The position numbers and the translations under genes are program-made. This document shows, in pieces, positions 1 through 13,465 of a stretch of 64,000 nt of DNA. Position 1 is the first letter of the stretch. Each line of letters begins with the position of its first letter. Below the pieces are notes generated by a model. That model saw only the letters and a program-made list of their open reading frames with translations, ran no database searches and was not told where the DNA came from. Source of the DNA: Apus apus (Eukaryota > Chordata > Aves > Apodiformes > Apodidae); contig NC_067286.1 of NCBI RefSeq assembly GCF_020740795.1, forward strand, positions 801,990-865,989, written 5' to 3'.

Positions 1-3000
1 TCTCAGGCAGAAAACTTCTCTCTCTTTAAATCAGAGGAACATGTCTCTAGGTGCTCCTCTAGTTGGTAAAATTCACCATCAACTTCAGCACAGCAACTCT
101 GTAGCTAAACTTGGTATTAAAATCTCTTCCAGCCTAGTGAATCAACTCTTGTATAAAGAGATCAATTTGAAAAAGCCTCAAGCCAAGGGAAAAAAATACA
201 GCTGGATCAAGCTGGAAGATACCTCAGTTTCCCAAGCTTCACCAAGCCAATTCCTGTAGGAGGCAGGCAAGGTAAAATCTTGACAGCAATTCCAGTTCTC
301 TATTCCCACCTCAATGGGTCTCAGCCCCACTGCAGCATAGCACAGGGTTGGTAACAAGCCCTGTTGCAGGGTCCAGAAGCAGAAATAACAGAAGCATTCA
401 CTTGTTTTCCACACCGGTTCCTCTTCAGAATCACTGGTTGCTAATGACATAAGAGCCTGAAGCTGAATTGGCATTTAGTCAGTTCTGTACTTAGAATGCA
501 CAACACAGTAGGGGTTTTTAAGCAAATTTGAGACACAGAGCAGGAGCAGGGCTCAGCACTGGTGTGAAGTTGAAACCCTTGCCTGCTGCCTTCCCTTGGA
601 AAGGTTGGAACAGCTCAACCTGTTCACAGGCTCACAGACCCTGCAGCTCCTGGCAGGCAAAGCTAATGCACCGGGAATTCCTCACCAGACAACAGCTGAG
701 CAGAGAGCAGGGTCTCCCAGAACTGTCTCCAAACACACCAAATGGCCAGAAGTTGAGCTTCACCCCCTCAACTTTATGCTCCAGCTTGGGCAGGACTGTC
801 TTTTGCATCATTTCCCCTCTCCCCACACTGCTGACTGCAGGACTCACAGCCATCCCCCCGTGCACAACCCTCTCCAGAGCCAAGACTGCTTTTGACTTCC
901 CTGAAGGAGACCCCTGATGCTCAGAAGCAGCTACTGAGTTTGTAACCAACACTACACCACAGGACTGCTCTTCAGCTACATTCATGAATTGAGCTAAGAT
1001 CAGCAGGAAAAATAACACCACCTTTCAAATAAAAAACACAGCCCAGTCCCAGGAACTGGGATTAGGATGGTGTGTGTTACATCAGCTGAGACCGCAGGAG
1101 AACATGCATGAGCAACGGGCAGCTTTTAGAAGATGAAAGTGTGAGCCAGCTGCTGAGCATATTACATGCCCCAGTAACTCTTCCCAGCCATTTCCCTCCT
1201 TCTGATCCCTCTGCACGCGAGTTCTATCACTGGCAACAACCTGAGCTCAACAGGACAAGCCCAGCACGTACAGGCAGAGGGTTTTTATAGGTATTATACA
1301 CTGACAAAAAGGTGTAAGTCCAGAGGCATCTATGTGCAAGGAAAGAATTACCAAGGTTTGAGGAAACATCCTCTGATCTAGATACACCTTTGACTGGACA
1401 TCGTTCATAATTCTTCACCGAGTTCTCCTTTTGGGAAGCACTTCCATTTGACAGAGATTGCAGCTCAAACCCTTCTGCAAGGATCAAAGCAGCATCACAC
1501 GGTGCTGGAGGGTCAGTGCTGTCTGCGAGAGCTGGACAAGGCAGCAGTAGCAGAAATTGTCTCACAAGAAGTCAGTTTCCACCCTCATGAGACTCTCCTC
1601 AGTCAGAAAGGCAAAGCAGAACATGATCTAGTCTTCCCTCCATCCTCTTAAGCAATTACCTTGATTAGGAACTAGCTGCACCTGAAGCACTCACGTATGG
1701 CAACTTTTTTTCTCTGCAATATTTTTTAAAGCCTCTTGGATGACAAAAATCTGGAACTCAGGACCTAAATAATACAGAGACTCAAAGCTTGGAGGAAAGC
1801 TGGCATTACAGAATTACTAGCATGTTTAATCAGTAAAAAACTGAAGTAAATAACAGAAGCACAGGTGCCACTATACCAGCCACATTTACTGCCATTGTGC
1901 TTTTACAGGAGCATCCTGCAGTTAGAAGTCTTGGGACTCTTGTTAACTTCCCTATATCACTAAAGCAAATGCTTAAGACATTGTCCAAACTGACTTTCAG
2001 AACTCACCAGCAATTCCAAGGAAATAACATTACAAACAACCAGGCTACAGTGATTTCTATCTAGGAAGCAACACAAAAGCCTGGGCCTTATCTTGTCTGG
2101 CACAATGACACCAGGTGAACTGAACGTGTTTGGGTTCTACTGAGGAGCAATGAAAGGGAAGACTGAATTGGAGCTGAAGTAATACAACAGATAACAGGTC
2201 AGTTTGCCTTTTAAACCTCAGGTTTACCTGAGCCTGGTGACTCTACCATCTCAGGGCACAAAAAAATTATCATCTAGATGGAGCTGATGGTCTCAGTACA
2301 AAGCTGGCAACATCATGCAAAAATTCACAGTCCAAGGTGACAATCCAGCTGTTCTCTGCTGCAGCTAACCTACTTCCTGAGAAATCCCCAGTACCCTGAA
2401 TCTTAAAAAGTTAGCTTATACCTAGAAAACACTCCAAATTAGGTGGTTTTATTACCATAATTATTTGCAAAGTGCACTCAGTCGCTGATTTCCTAGACAG
2501 TCTGCCACAAAGAGAGTAATCAGCACAGAGTGGCTCATCCAGCAACAGCATCTCGAGGGGAACAGATTTTCCTCCTGAGGACTGAGATTCCTGGCTAGGG
2601 AAAGGACATAGAAATTTTAGCTGAAGAATCTAGGTCCAAAAGGGCTTTGGAAAACAAGGCTGCTCAAATCACAAAAGCTCCTGGACTGTTGGGCCAGCAG
2701 TCTGCAACTTTTCTGCATCTCTGTGAGCCACAATTTCCCCCTTGCACGCTTAGTACAAGAGCAGTGAAGTCACAGGATGCTCCAAAGCCAGTTGTAACGG
2801 GTACAGAAATAGAAACCTTTCACTTAAATCTCTATTTGTCAGCAGAGGAGACGATGCAAAACACACAGTCTGGGAACTCATCAAGTCTGCACTTTCATAC
2901 AGGAATGAAGACAGCCACAAGCATCTTCGTACTGGCTCATCAACTATTTTTAGCACCAGAAAGGGAGGCAACCGTCAGCTATGGGTCTATTCCCTGTGAT

Positions 3001-3360
3001 AAAGCAGATCTGAGCACTGTTCCTGTCCCAAAGAGCCTCTGCCACCAAAACCACAAACCAGGTGAAGAGCTTTAAGTTGTTCCTGCTCCTGGATAAAAGG
3101 CACCTCTGGGCAGTCCCACGGCAGGTTGGAAGAGGGCCACGCAGCCCGTTAAACTCCGCTCACTTCCGCCTCCATCCGCTCCACGCAGCCCTTCTCGATT
3201 AGTCTTCTGAGAGCAATTGTATTTAAAGTGAAAAATGCCAGGAGTCCGTGCAGCTCCAGCAGACACTGGAGGTGCTGCTCAAAGCTGCTGTAGATTCACC
3301 AGTTCTGAGCTGCAGGCCAGGACTGGATAAATCCCAGTGCCCGTGCCATCCTACCCAGCT
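1..3360. other. Intergenic or UTR sequence, no supported gene
   Basis: I read both strands and found no frame with recognisable protein similarity and no convincing exon with paired splice sites. The sequence is unique-looking with moderate GC and no clear CR1. In human, CCDC9B lies on this side of INAFM2 and converges on it (recalled, not checked), so its 3' end could reach this region on the plus strand, but I could not identify any CCDC9B exon. Confidence 0.5.
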
Positions 3361-3366
3361 TTTATT
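3361..3366 (-). terminator. INAFM2: Candidate INAFM2 polyadenylation signal (AATAAA)
   Basis: The plus strand reads TTTATT, giving AATAAA on the minus strand about 2.2 kb past the INAFM2 stop codon. That distance would suit the long 3' UTR I recall for the single-exon human transcript. A nearer alternative is ATTAAA on the minus strand at 4951-4956, inside an AT-rich stretch. Transcript data would be needed to choose. Confidence 0.3.
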
Positions 3367-5239
3367 TACCTTCAAAGGTCTTAAAAGTTAAACACAAGCT
3401 CCCTCCCAGAAACACTTCCCAACTGGTTCTGCATTTAGCAACAGAGCCAAGAAACAGACTAAACTCAACTGGCACCAAACAATGAGCTATTTTGTCTCTT
3501 TTACTCCTTCCTTCCCCAGAGAGCTGCAGAAAGCCTTTCCCTCTACAACCAGGACCCAGAGCTGCTGCCTGCACAGGGCAGCTCCAGGAACAGGTATCAA
3601 GGTGCTGCAGGCACAGCTGCCAAGGGAACAGAAGCCCCCCCTGCTACAGGGCAGACACACACAGACCGACCCAGCCAACTGTCTGGCCACAGCCCCGAGC
3701 TGCTTTGCTGCCACCAGCCCAGCCACTGCAGTGGGCAAACGGGAGGAGTTTAGAAGCAGCCCAGCTGAGGGGAGTGGCAGGGCAGCCGTCTGCTCCAGCA
3801 GCAGCTCTGGGCTCTCAGCCTTCACCAGCTCCTCCACCTGCCCTGCAGAACGGTGGCAGTGATCACACATACACTTTGGGCCAAAATGACTCTGTGGGAT
3901 CTTTTCTCCTTCCCACCAGCTCAGCTTTCTTTCCCAGCACGTTAACACCACACCGACTTTCCTGCCTGCTCTCCAGAAAGGGGGGTTGGAAGATCATTCC
4001 CAAAACGCTCCTTTTGCCTAGTTTCTCCCTGGAAGCCTTCTGCTCCTGGTTTCTGCTTTTCACAGATGCTGTAAAGCAATGCCCAGGATCAATGCAACAC
4101 CACCAGTCCAGGTATGATGCAGCTGATTTCCCTCCAACTTCTAGCCAAGCCCAGTGCCGTGTTGCCCGGTACCTTCATGATCTGCACAACTGAAAGACCT
4201 CCACTACATCAGAGCACAATGCTGTCTCTCAGCAGAGAAGACCCCTGAACCCCAGGGATCACTTCACAGGGATGCAGAACAGCCTGGCAGCCTCACAGTT
4301 AAGGCATTCAACCGAGACCATCAATCCGAGAAGCAGCTGCTCACAAAGACACAGTTCTTTTGGTTTCCCAGTTGACAGCCCACCTCCCACAGTCATTGAA
4401 GGCCAGATTTTTTCACAGCTCATCAATGAACAGGGCCGAGCAGAATATTTCTGCGCTACAGGGTAGGAAAACATCCAAGCTGGGAGAAGAACCTGCCCAG
4501 GGCCCATCATGAGGTGGCTGGCACAGACCTACCTCCTGATGGCATGGCTCCGGGGTGCCACCCAGGTGCTGTGACAATCTGGGAGCTCAGCCATCCCACG
4601 CAGGGCACACGAGCCAGGAGGCACCTCACAGCACCCTGCATGGCCACAGCTGCCCCTCAGCACCCACTGCCAGAGCTCCACCTGCTTCTCCTGGGAAAGA
4701 TCAAACCTTTTGTCATCACCAGGGCTTAGTTGCCATGATGAGCAGTTAGGGACATCTGGAGATGTCTCCAGCCTCACCTAAGGAGACCAACGACAAATGA
4801 ATCAACAACATCATATGCCACAGTTGCCCATTTACAGGAAACATTTCTGCTACCCAGAGAGCCCTTCCAGTCCAGCATTCCTCCCAAATCACCCTCCCAC
4901 CACCAGAGAGAACATACAGTGTTACAGAGACTTTCATATTGGGAAAATATTTTAATATAGTAAACAAGTCAATTTACCTTTCACATGTGTTTAAATAAGT
5001 TTATGCTTATCGTTAAACAAAACTGGTTTTACTTAAACAATGGATTACAGCCTCTAAATTCGTATTGTTCCCAGCTGATCCTGTAAATGGTGAGGAATTT
5101 TGGACACCGATATCCTTTTATAGGTAGCAGACTGGCATAAATAGCGCAGGAATTCAACGCAGGTTCGAAGGGAGAAGCGAGCCCCGGTCAGGAGAAAAAA
5201 CGAAGACACAAAATTCCCTTTTGAGGAAAAACGGAGGGA

Positions 5240-5254
5240 GGGGGGGGGGGGGGG
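5240..5254. repeat. 15-bp poly-G run
   Basis: Fifteen consecutive G residues sit in a purine-rich context at the downstream edge of the CpG island. On the minus strand this is a C-run in the likely INAFM2 3' UTR. Such runs are prone to length error in sequencing, so the exact count is uncertain. Confidence 0.8.
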
Positions 5255-5289
5255 AAAAGGGTAAGAAAACCCCCAAAAGATACCGCAGT

Positions 5290-6889
<1,600 letters not shown>

Positions 6890-9800
6890 AAGGTGCAAGG
6901 AATGGTGCTGCAAGGAGGGATGAGTGCTAGGAAGGCTCCTGGTGCAGGCCTAGAGCAGGAATACAGGTCAGGAATCTGCTCTCTGGTCTGTCTCCTCGGT
7001 GCAAGTGGCTTCATGGTGCCTCCCTGCCTGCAACTTCAGTGAAGCTTGAGGGGTGCCCTGGCTAAGCAGCCACTTCTGGAGACAGGCTGTTTTAGTTACT
7101 TTCAAATTGGGCTGATCCCAAACCTCTGGATATAGGCTAAAGTGGCTGCTAGGGTTTGAATTGAGTTCACTCCCCATAATTTAGTCTCTCACTAAAGCAT
7201 TAGATTGGCTTGGTCTGAAGACAGCTGAAACACTGGTCTAGGGTATGGATTAGCATTCTTTTTCTTTATTGTGCAATTTGTTTGCTTTTGAGACTGATTT
7301 AGTTGCTCCTGTTGCAATCATTTTCTCCCTCCATTAAATCTTAGGCAAGTCAGGTGTGCTGCAGCAGAAAATCTCTTGTTCAAAGGAGCTGCAGCTCAGA
7401 GAGGCTAACAGCAGCTGGAGAAAGGACTGTCACCCAGAAAGGCACCAGAGGAGGTGAGTGAGTTTTGAGCTAACATTAGCATTTTATTTTTCTCTCAGTA
7501 TCAGGAAAAATGCAGAGGACTGGGAGTGAAAGGGAAAAACCTCTGAGTTTTTGCAGGAATAAGTGTAGGGCTTGCAGCTCTGAGGAAGACTGCTGGGGAA
7601 GAAAACAGGGAATAAAACGGATTCACTTCAAAATAACTGTAGTTCCTGGGAAAATGGTGGATTGCGTTCACTAAAAGCTCTGGCTGATTGTTCTTAAAAG
7701 GGCAAAGGAATTCTGGGGTTTAAGCTTTTTTGGGGGGGAGAGAGCAGCTATGCAGTGTTGGGATCTTTATCCAGACCCTGCTCTTGCCTGAATGGAACTG
7801 CTAAACGGTGTGACATAGGGCTTCCAGCTCCCTTCCAAGCCAAGGGAATCTGTGATTCTACAGCTAAGGACATGCTCCATGCTAGAATATTTTAATTTTC
7901 ATGAAATGTTGCTATAAGGCAGTATGTTTAGGAAGCATTTGTTAGTAGGTGTTATGACTTCTCTATGGGCTCCTTATCTCTCTTGTCCTGATTTAAGGCA
8001 CCTGGCTGCATTTTTCTTGTTGAAGCCAAACTTCATACACCTGAATAGCAGGAGCTGCTCCCTCCTTTATCTCTTACCCTGATTTATTACACCTGACTGC
8101 ATTATTGAAGTCAATTTTGTACACCTGAATAGCATGAGCTGATGGCATCCTACTAACAAAGTTTTCCTGAGTCATAGAAATTAATCTTCTGTGTTGATTC
8201 TGTAGATTTTATACAAAAATTCCCTTGCACTGTGTGAGTTAAGCAGTACATGTGGATTTATAGCAATTCCTACAAAATGGATTTTCTACTAATTTTTCAG
8301 GCTGTTTCTCTATGATGAGTTTGCTCCAGCCTCTCATATTTCACTTTCTCGTATTTTACTCAGCTGCCTGCTGCTCCATCTTTGCCTTTTAAAATAAACA
8401 TTCTGTAACTTGCTTAGGACTCCAGCACCCCTTTCCACTGCCTCAGAGGACAGAGCCTTTTGGGTTTCTGTGCTACAGAGTTTAAGACTGAGTGTGGACC
8501 TTTTTTTTTTGTGTGTGTAGTGTAATTTCTTAGCTCTTTAGCTTGTTTTTTAACCTGTCCCTTGGGCTGCCAGTCTGTTCTCACACTCTTGCTGGCCTTT
8601 GTCTTCCCACTACAGGACGCTGCAAGGCTGGAAGGGGCAGAGGGGCTCACTGCCACCTGTGCCCCTCAGCTCTTCACGTGGTCTGTGCAGAAAGCAGTTT
8701 GTTCCAAACCCTTACACTTCCTATGGTCTGTTATTGCCAGTGATACAATTTATCACTGCCCCTGGTGAAAGGAGGGTGAATTACTACCTACCACAGCTTA
8801 ATTTCAGTTCTGGATTATTGTGGGAGAGGATTGACAGATACAGGCGGTTCCTCCAGAGATGCATGAGGCCTTGACGGTTTTTGCCTGATGCTTGTCAGTC
8901 CATGATGTCTTCTTGCATTCTGAGTCTGTCCTTGGAGATGCTGCATTCTCCTTTACTGCTGGACTTGACCCTGCTGTACTGCCTAGAAGCTGGTAGACAA
9001 AAATGGGAGCCCTAGTGTTGCTAGTGTATATTGAGTTTGATAAATGAGGTTTAAGAGAGTCAGCAGATGGATACAGCAAACAGGCACAGAAGGTGCTAGT
9101 GTGGTGTATCCAGGGAGTAAAAAGCAGTTACAGCTGTGTATCTTAGTCCTCTGTCCCCAAAATTAGTTTCTTCTGACCTGGGAGGGAAACTAATCCTTCT
9201 TAATCTCTGTGCAAATGATTGCTGCTCTTTCATTGGTGCTGCTTTTTTTTTTTCTCTGCTCACCAAAGCTGTTTAGAAATCCAACAGTTAGCACTTTTCC
9301 ATCAGCAGAGGCCTTGGCAGCCTGGCTTGGCTGAGGGCACGTGATGGAGTCATAGCAGCAGTCCCAGGAAAGGCAGTGAGTGTGATGTGCTTGAGATCCC
9401 ACTGCACCTCGTATTGCTTAAGTGCAGACTCTGGGAGCAAGTAAAGCTGCTCCAGCTGGAAAACATGGCAACAGATAATTCAGCAGGAGTTACTCCTTCC
9501 CACCTTCCCATCTCTCTTGCTTCCTTCCACTCCTTAGGACTACAGCCCTGTTGTTGTCCTAAAACAACTGTGTCACTCTAGAGAGATTCTGCCTTCAGCT
9601 TGGCATCCTCATCTCCCCATTGCACTTCCTGCTCATCCAGGCTGCAGGGTGGCTGTCGTGTAAATTTACCCTTCAGAGAACACAGCAGTTCTGCCACAAT
9701 CCCTTAAACCTCCCTGCTTTATGCCAGGCCCTCTGCTGTCTCAGCTTGGAGTAGGACAGGATTTGTATTCCTTAAATGCTGAGTCTTGTTGGCTGTTGCC

Positions 9801-12800
9801 ACAGTCAGGTGTAAGCTTTTCTTTTTACTGTGAACAAATAAATGGGTGTGGTTTTTCTCTCCAGGTCCCTTTGTTCCAGTGCAGGCCGCTGCTGGAAGGC
9901 ATGTGCCTTCTGTTCCTAAACTTGGGTTCTTGCTAACAATTGCCTTTAAAGGCAAATGAGAGACTGGAAGCCAGAGCTGCAATCATGATCTTTTCTTTTT
10001 GTCCTATGGGTTTTAGCAGGAATCCCAAGCTGTGTGTTAAGCAGGCTCCTGTGGTGCAGAAAGAGAGAGCTCTGGGGCTCAGAGGTCTTGTAAAGTCAGT
10101 GAGTGTGTCAGACACTCGTCAGCTTGCAGATCAGTCTGCTCTGAGATTTGTGCCCAAAGAACACAAAAGATGTTGCTTGCCCGAGACAAATGGAGTCAAG
10201 GGCATGTGTTGCATCCTGAGACTGGACCTGCCAACAAAGGAGAGCTGTGTAGCCCATGAACATCCAGCCCTTCTCCCCCAGCACTCCAGACACTGTACTC
10301 TTCAGGATCCTATTCTTTACTAGCTTCTTTAATTTTTGAGTTCTGCTTGAGGCTCCACTAGGAGGCTTTTTTAGTTATGAGCCTGAGACTTAGCTGCCTT
10401 ATACCTGTGTTTAGTTGAAAACCCAAGTGCTGAGACAGATTGTTGAGGATCTGGTGTTCCACCTGCCCAGCTGAACAGCTCTGCCTAAATTCTGCTGCTA
10501 CCTGTTGCAATGGGATGTTTGTTTGCTCTCCAAGGACTCCTGAAGGATGTATCTAAATAAACTTGTATTATTGATTTCTCATGTTCAGAGTCCGTGGATA
10601 GTTCCTAATGCTTCAGGACAGAGACAACTTAATTAGGGGAAGATTATTGGCCTGAGATAGTATGTCTGTAGAGGCCTTGCTTCTGAGAATAGAGAGACAC
10701 TGGGTGGGGTTGCCTGGGAGGTGGCTGAGTCTCCACTGTTGACAGAGGCCTCCTGAAGCCCTCTGAGCTAACATCTGTCAGAGCTGATAACTGTCCCAGC
10801 TGATCCTGCTCTGGGACCCAGGAAGGGCTGGATGGCTTCCCACACTCCCCTTGCCCTGTGCTTTTGATTCAGCAGAGGCAAGCTATTCTGCCTTCCCTTC
10901 CCCTGCCCTCTCATTAGGAGGCAATGGGATGTGACACTGAGGAGTCACTCTGCTTGGGTTAGCTCATGTAACTCAGAATTCATCAGGATGCCAGATAGAC
11001 CCTTGCCTGAACTCTGGCCCTGGTTTTTGTTCTTGGTGTCTGCCTCTGGCAATGTCATTTCTACAGGCAGATTAGAGGCTTCATAAAAAATTGTAATTGT
11101 TTTTATTGGCAGTGTGTTGTGTTTTAAACTTCTTACTGTCTCCTTGGTCACATTTATGAGCTGGGAAGGGGTGGGATGGATGAGGTCTTGCTACCTGACT
11201 CCTCATGTTTTAAGGCTGAGATAGGTATGTTTGGATTCCTCTTTCTTGGCTGAAGTTCTTGAGTAAATAGTGAGGCTTGAGCTCTCTGCTCTTGGCCAGA
11301 GACAGTCTCTCATGCTCTGCTGTTCACTCTTCTAGAGGAAATAAACCTCATTTCACACTCCTGTTCCAGTCTCCTGTTTGGGGCCTGCAGGGAACTGGAT
11401 TCAGTTATTTGGCATTTTCCTCTTAACATCTGAAATCCCTGCTGACTGCTGTGGGAAGGTGCTGGCTCCTGTTAATCCAATAGCAGATGGGGGGAGGTTG
11501 AGAATGTTCTTTCAATTCCTTCAGCTTCTGATTTAGCTGTGGTAAGTGAAGGCTGCATAATGCGCTGTCTTGGAAAGAGATCTGCAGAGGTTATAGGGTG
11601 GATGGGGAAGATGAAAGTGAGTGAATTTGAGATACAGCAGCAAGAGGTCTGGTTTTGCTCAGGACAGAGGCCTTGGGCAGAAAGCTGGTTGCTCAGGGTA
11701 GGGATGTATGCAGAGATGCAACCTTGCATCATCGATTTGGTGAGCCCATTTTGAGCCAATTGATCATCCTGTGAACCATCTGCACTGTATAAAGGGTTTG
11801 TCCTGCTAGCAGGAAAGCCTTGTCCAGAGAATGTGTCCTTGGGGAAACTCTGGAGATTGAAAAGTATGTCTGAAAAGGATTTATTGTATTGTTCTTAATG
11901 CTTAGAAACTCCTGTAAGTAGACAGTGGTTCAGGTTCTGGAGTGGGGAGGGCTGCTTGGGCAGCTCTGTAGCAGAAGCGTTCGTAACACTTTGGAAGCTC
12001 TGCATCTGGTTGGTGTAGTTTGAGGTTGGGTGTACTGCTGAGTGGACACAGATCTCAGCCAGCTTTCTGGAGGCAGGGAGTTCTCCCAGAGAACATGGGT
12101 TGTCTTTGGCCTGTTGTTTTTTATGACATGATGTTGCAACCAAGGAAAGGCTGATGAGTGACTTGACTGTGCCCTGGGGACTGACCTTGCTGTTTGCTGG
12201 AAGGTGAAGCTCCAGTCGCAGGGGTTCCCAGTGCTTTGAGCTGTAGTTTTCACATGTTTGTGGAGAGGAAATTGTCCTCATTTCACTAAGTGCAGGACTC
12301 CAAGAGGGTGAATGTTGGGGAGCTTTTATATAAATAAAGTTTCTCTTTGGGTGTGAACCTGTATTGTCTATGTTGGTTGTGACTATAAATGCAGTCTGCA
12401 GAAATTTAGAGTAAAAAAATCAGTACTGCTTTGTTCATTTTGCTAGGAGGAAATGTGCATGTGTGCACACCCTGCACAGCTGAACACAGCTCTGAGGGCT
12501 GGATTTCAAAAATAACCACCACTTTTCAAGCAATAGCACAGCACAGATTAATGGCCATGTCATCTGACTGTGCATCTTTGCCTCTGCTTTTCATGGCCTG
12601 AGGAGGCTGAACTCGCCCATCTCTGTGCACAGAGAATGAATGTGTGAGTTGTGCTTCCTCCCTGTTGCACACAGATATCTATATAGAGCATTTGCTCACA
12701 TGCATGTGTGGGAGAGTGCTGACATAGCTGGCTGGAAAATACAACCTGTAATGTTTGCAGAATGACACCACTTTATTCAGAGTTGCACCAACTTGTGATT

Positions 12801-13220
12801 GCCCCTGCAAACACTGGAACAGGGTTTTCTTGTAAAGCCTTTTCCACAATCTCATGCTGCACCCCTGAAGCTAGTTGGTGATGCTGTATTGTCTTCAGAT
12901 AAATCCTGTGTTACAAGCCACTGGCTGTTCTGCACAGGAGAATATTTCTTCCAGTAGTTTGATCATCCACTCCTCTGATGTATACATTCCCAGCAGAGGT
13001 GTCCAAACACTTCTGGTTGTGTAACAGCAGCAGTCTTCAATTGTCTGTGGACCACAGTGCACACATCATTGTCAGCTGAAAAATACCGTGGAGGTGGTGG
13101 GGGCCTGGGGCTCAACTGAGGCTTGGAGACCGCCAGTTGTGAACTGCAGAGTGCAGTCAAACCCAACATCTAACACAGTCCTGTATGCCTTGAGTGTGTG
13201 TCAGAGCTGGTGTTGATATA
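6890..13220. other. Intergenic region between INAFM2 and PLCB2, proximal part
   Basis: No coding exon is recognisable on either strand. There are isolated AATAAA hexamers on the plus strand (for example near 8393, 10555 and 12333), so a divergent non-coding transcript starting at the CpG island is possible, but I could not define exons. Apart from the inverted-repeat segment at 7931-8167 the sequence looks unique. Confidence 0.5.
7931..8167. repeat. Segment with terminal inverted repeats and an internal tandem duplication
   Basis: A perfect 12-bp inverted repeat (TTTGTTAGTAGG at 7938-7949 and its complement at 8149-8160) bounds the segment, and weaker inverted similarity (GGAA) extends it outward to 7931 and 8167. 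Between the arms is an imperfect tandem duplication: unit A at about 7971-8062 and unit B at about 8063-8150. They share CCTGATTTA, CACCTG-CTGCATT and TACACCTGAATAGCA. I see no obvious target-site duplication. It may be an old non-autonomous DNA transposon, or a local duplication that happens to have inverted ends. Confidence 0.5.
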
Positions 13221-13465
13221 GAATCACAGAATCATTAAGGTTGGGAAAGATCTGTAAGATCAAGTCCGACTGTCAACCGAGCCCTGCTGTCACCAGTAAA
13301 CCACGTCCCCAAGTGCTACATCTACATGTTTGTTTTTTTTTAACACCTCTAGGGATGGTGACTCCACTGCTGCCCTGGGCAGCTTGTTCCAACATTTCAC
13401 CACTCTTTCAGTAAAGACATTTTTCCTAATACCCAATCTAAACCTCCCCTGGCACAACTGGGAAG
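13221..13465 (-). mobile_element. CR1 LINE 3' fragment, minus orientation
   Basis: It begins GAATCACAGAATCATTAAGG, the reverse complement of the avian CR1 3' terminus, and continues through the usual antisense CR1 landmarks up to CCTCCCCTGGCACAACT. The minus strand still encodes a recognisable CR1 ORF2 C-terminal tail (residues such as WNKLP and ESPSLEV, 13290-13487), now a broken remnant. It is 5'-truncated, as almost all CR1 copies are. Confidence 0.85.

Noticed and set aside
3487-4193. Overlapping plus (233 codons) and minus (154 codons) open frames
   Set aside because: No recognisable domain, skewed composition and mutual overlap. I considered CCDC9B or an unknown gene, but nothing supports either.
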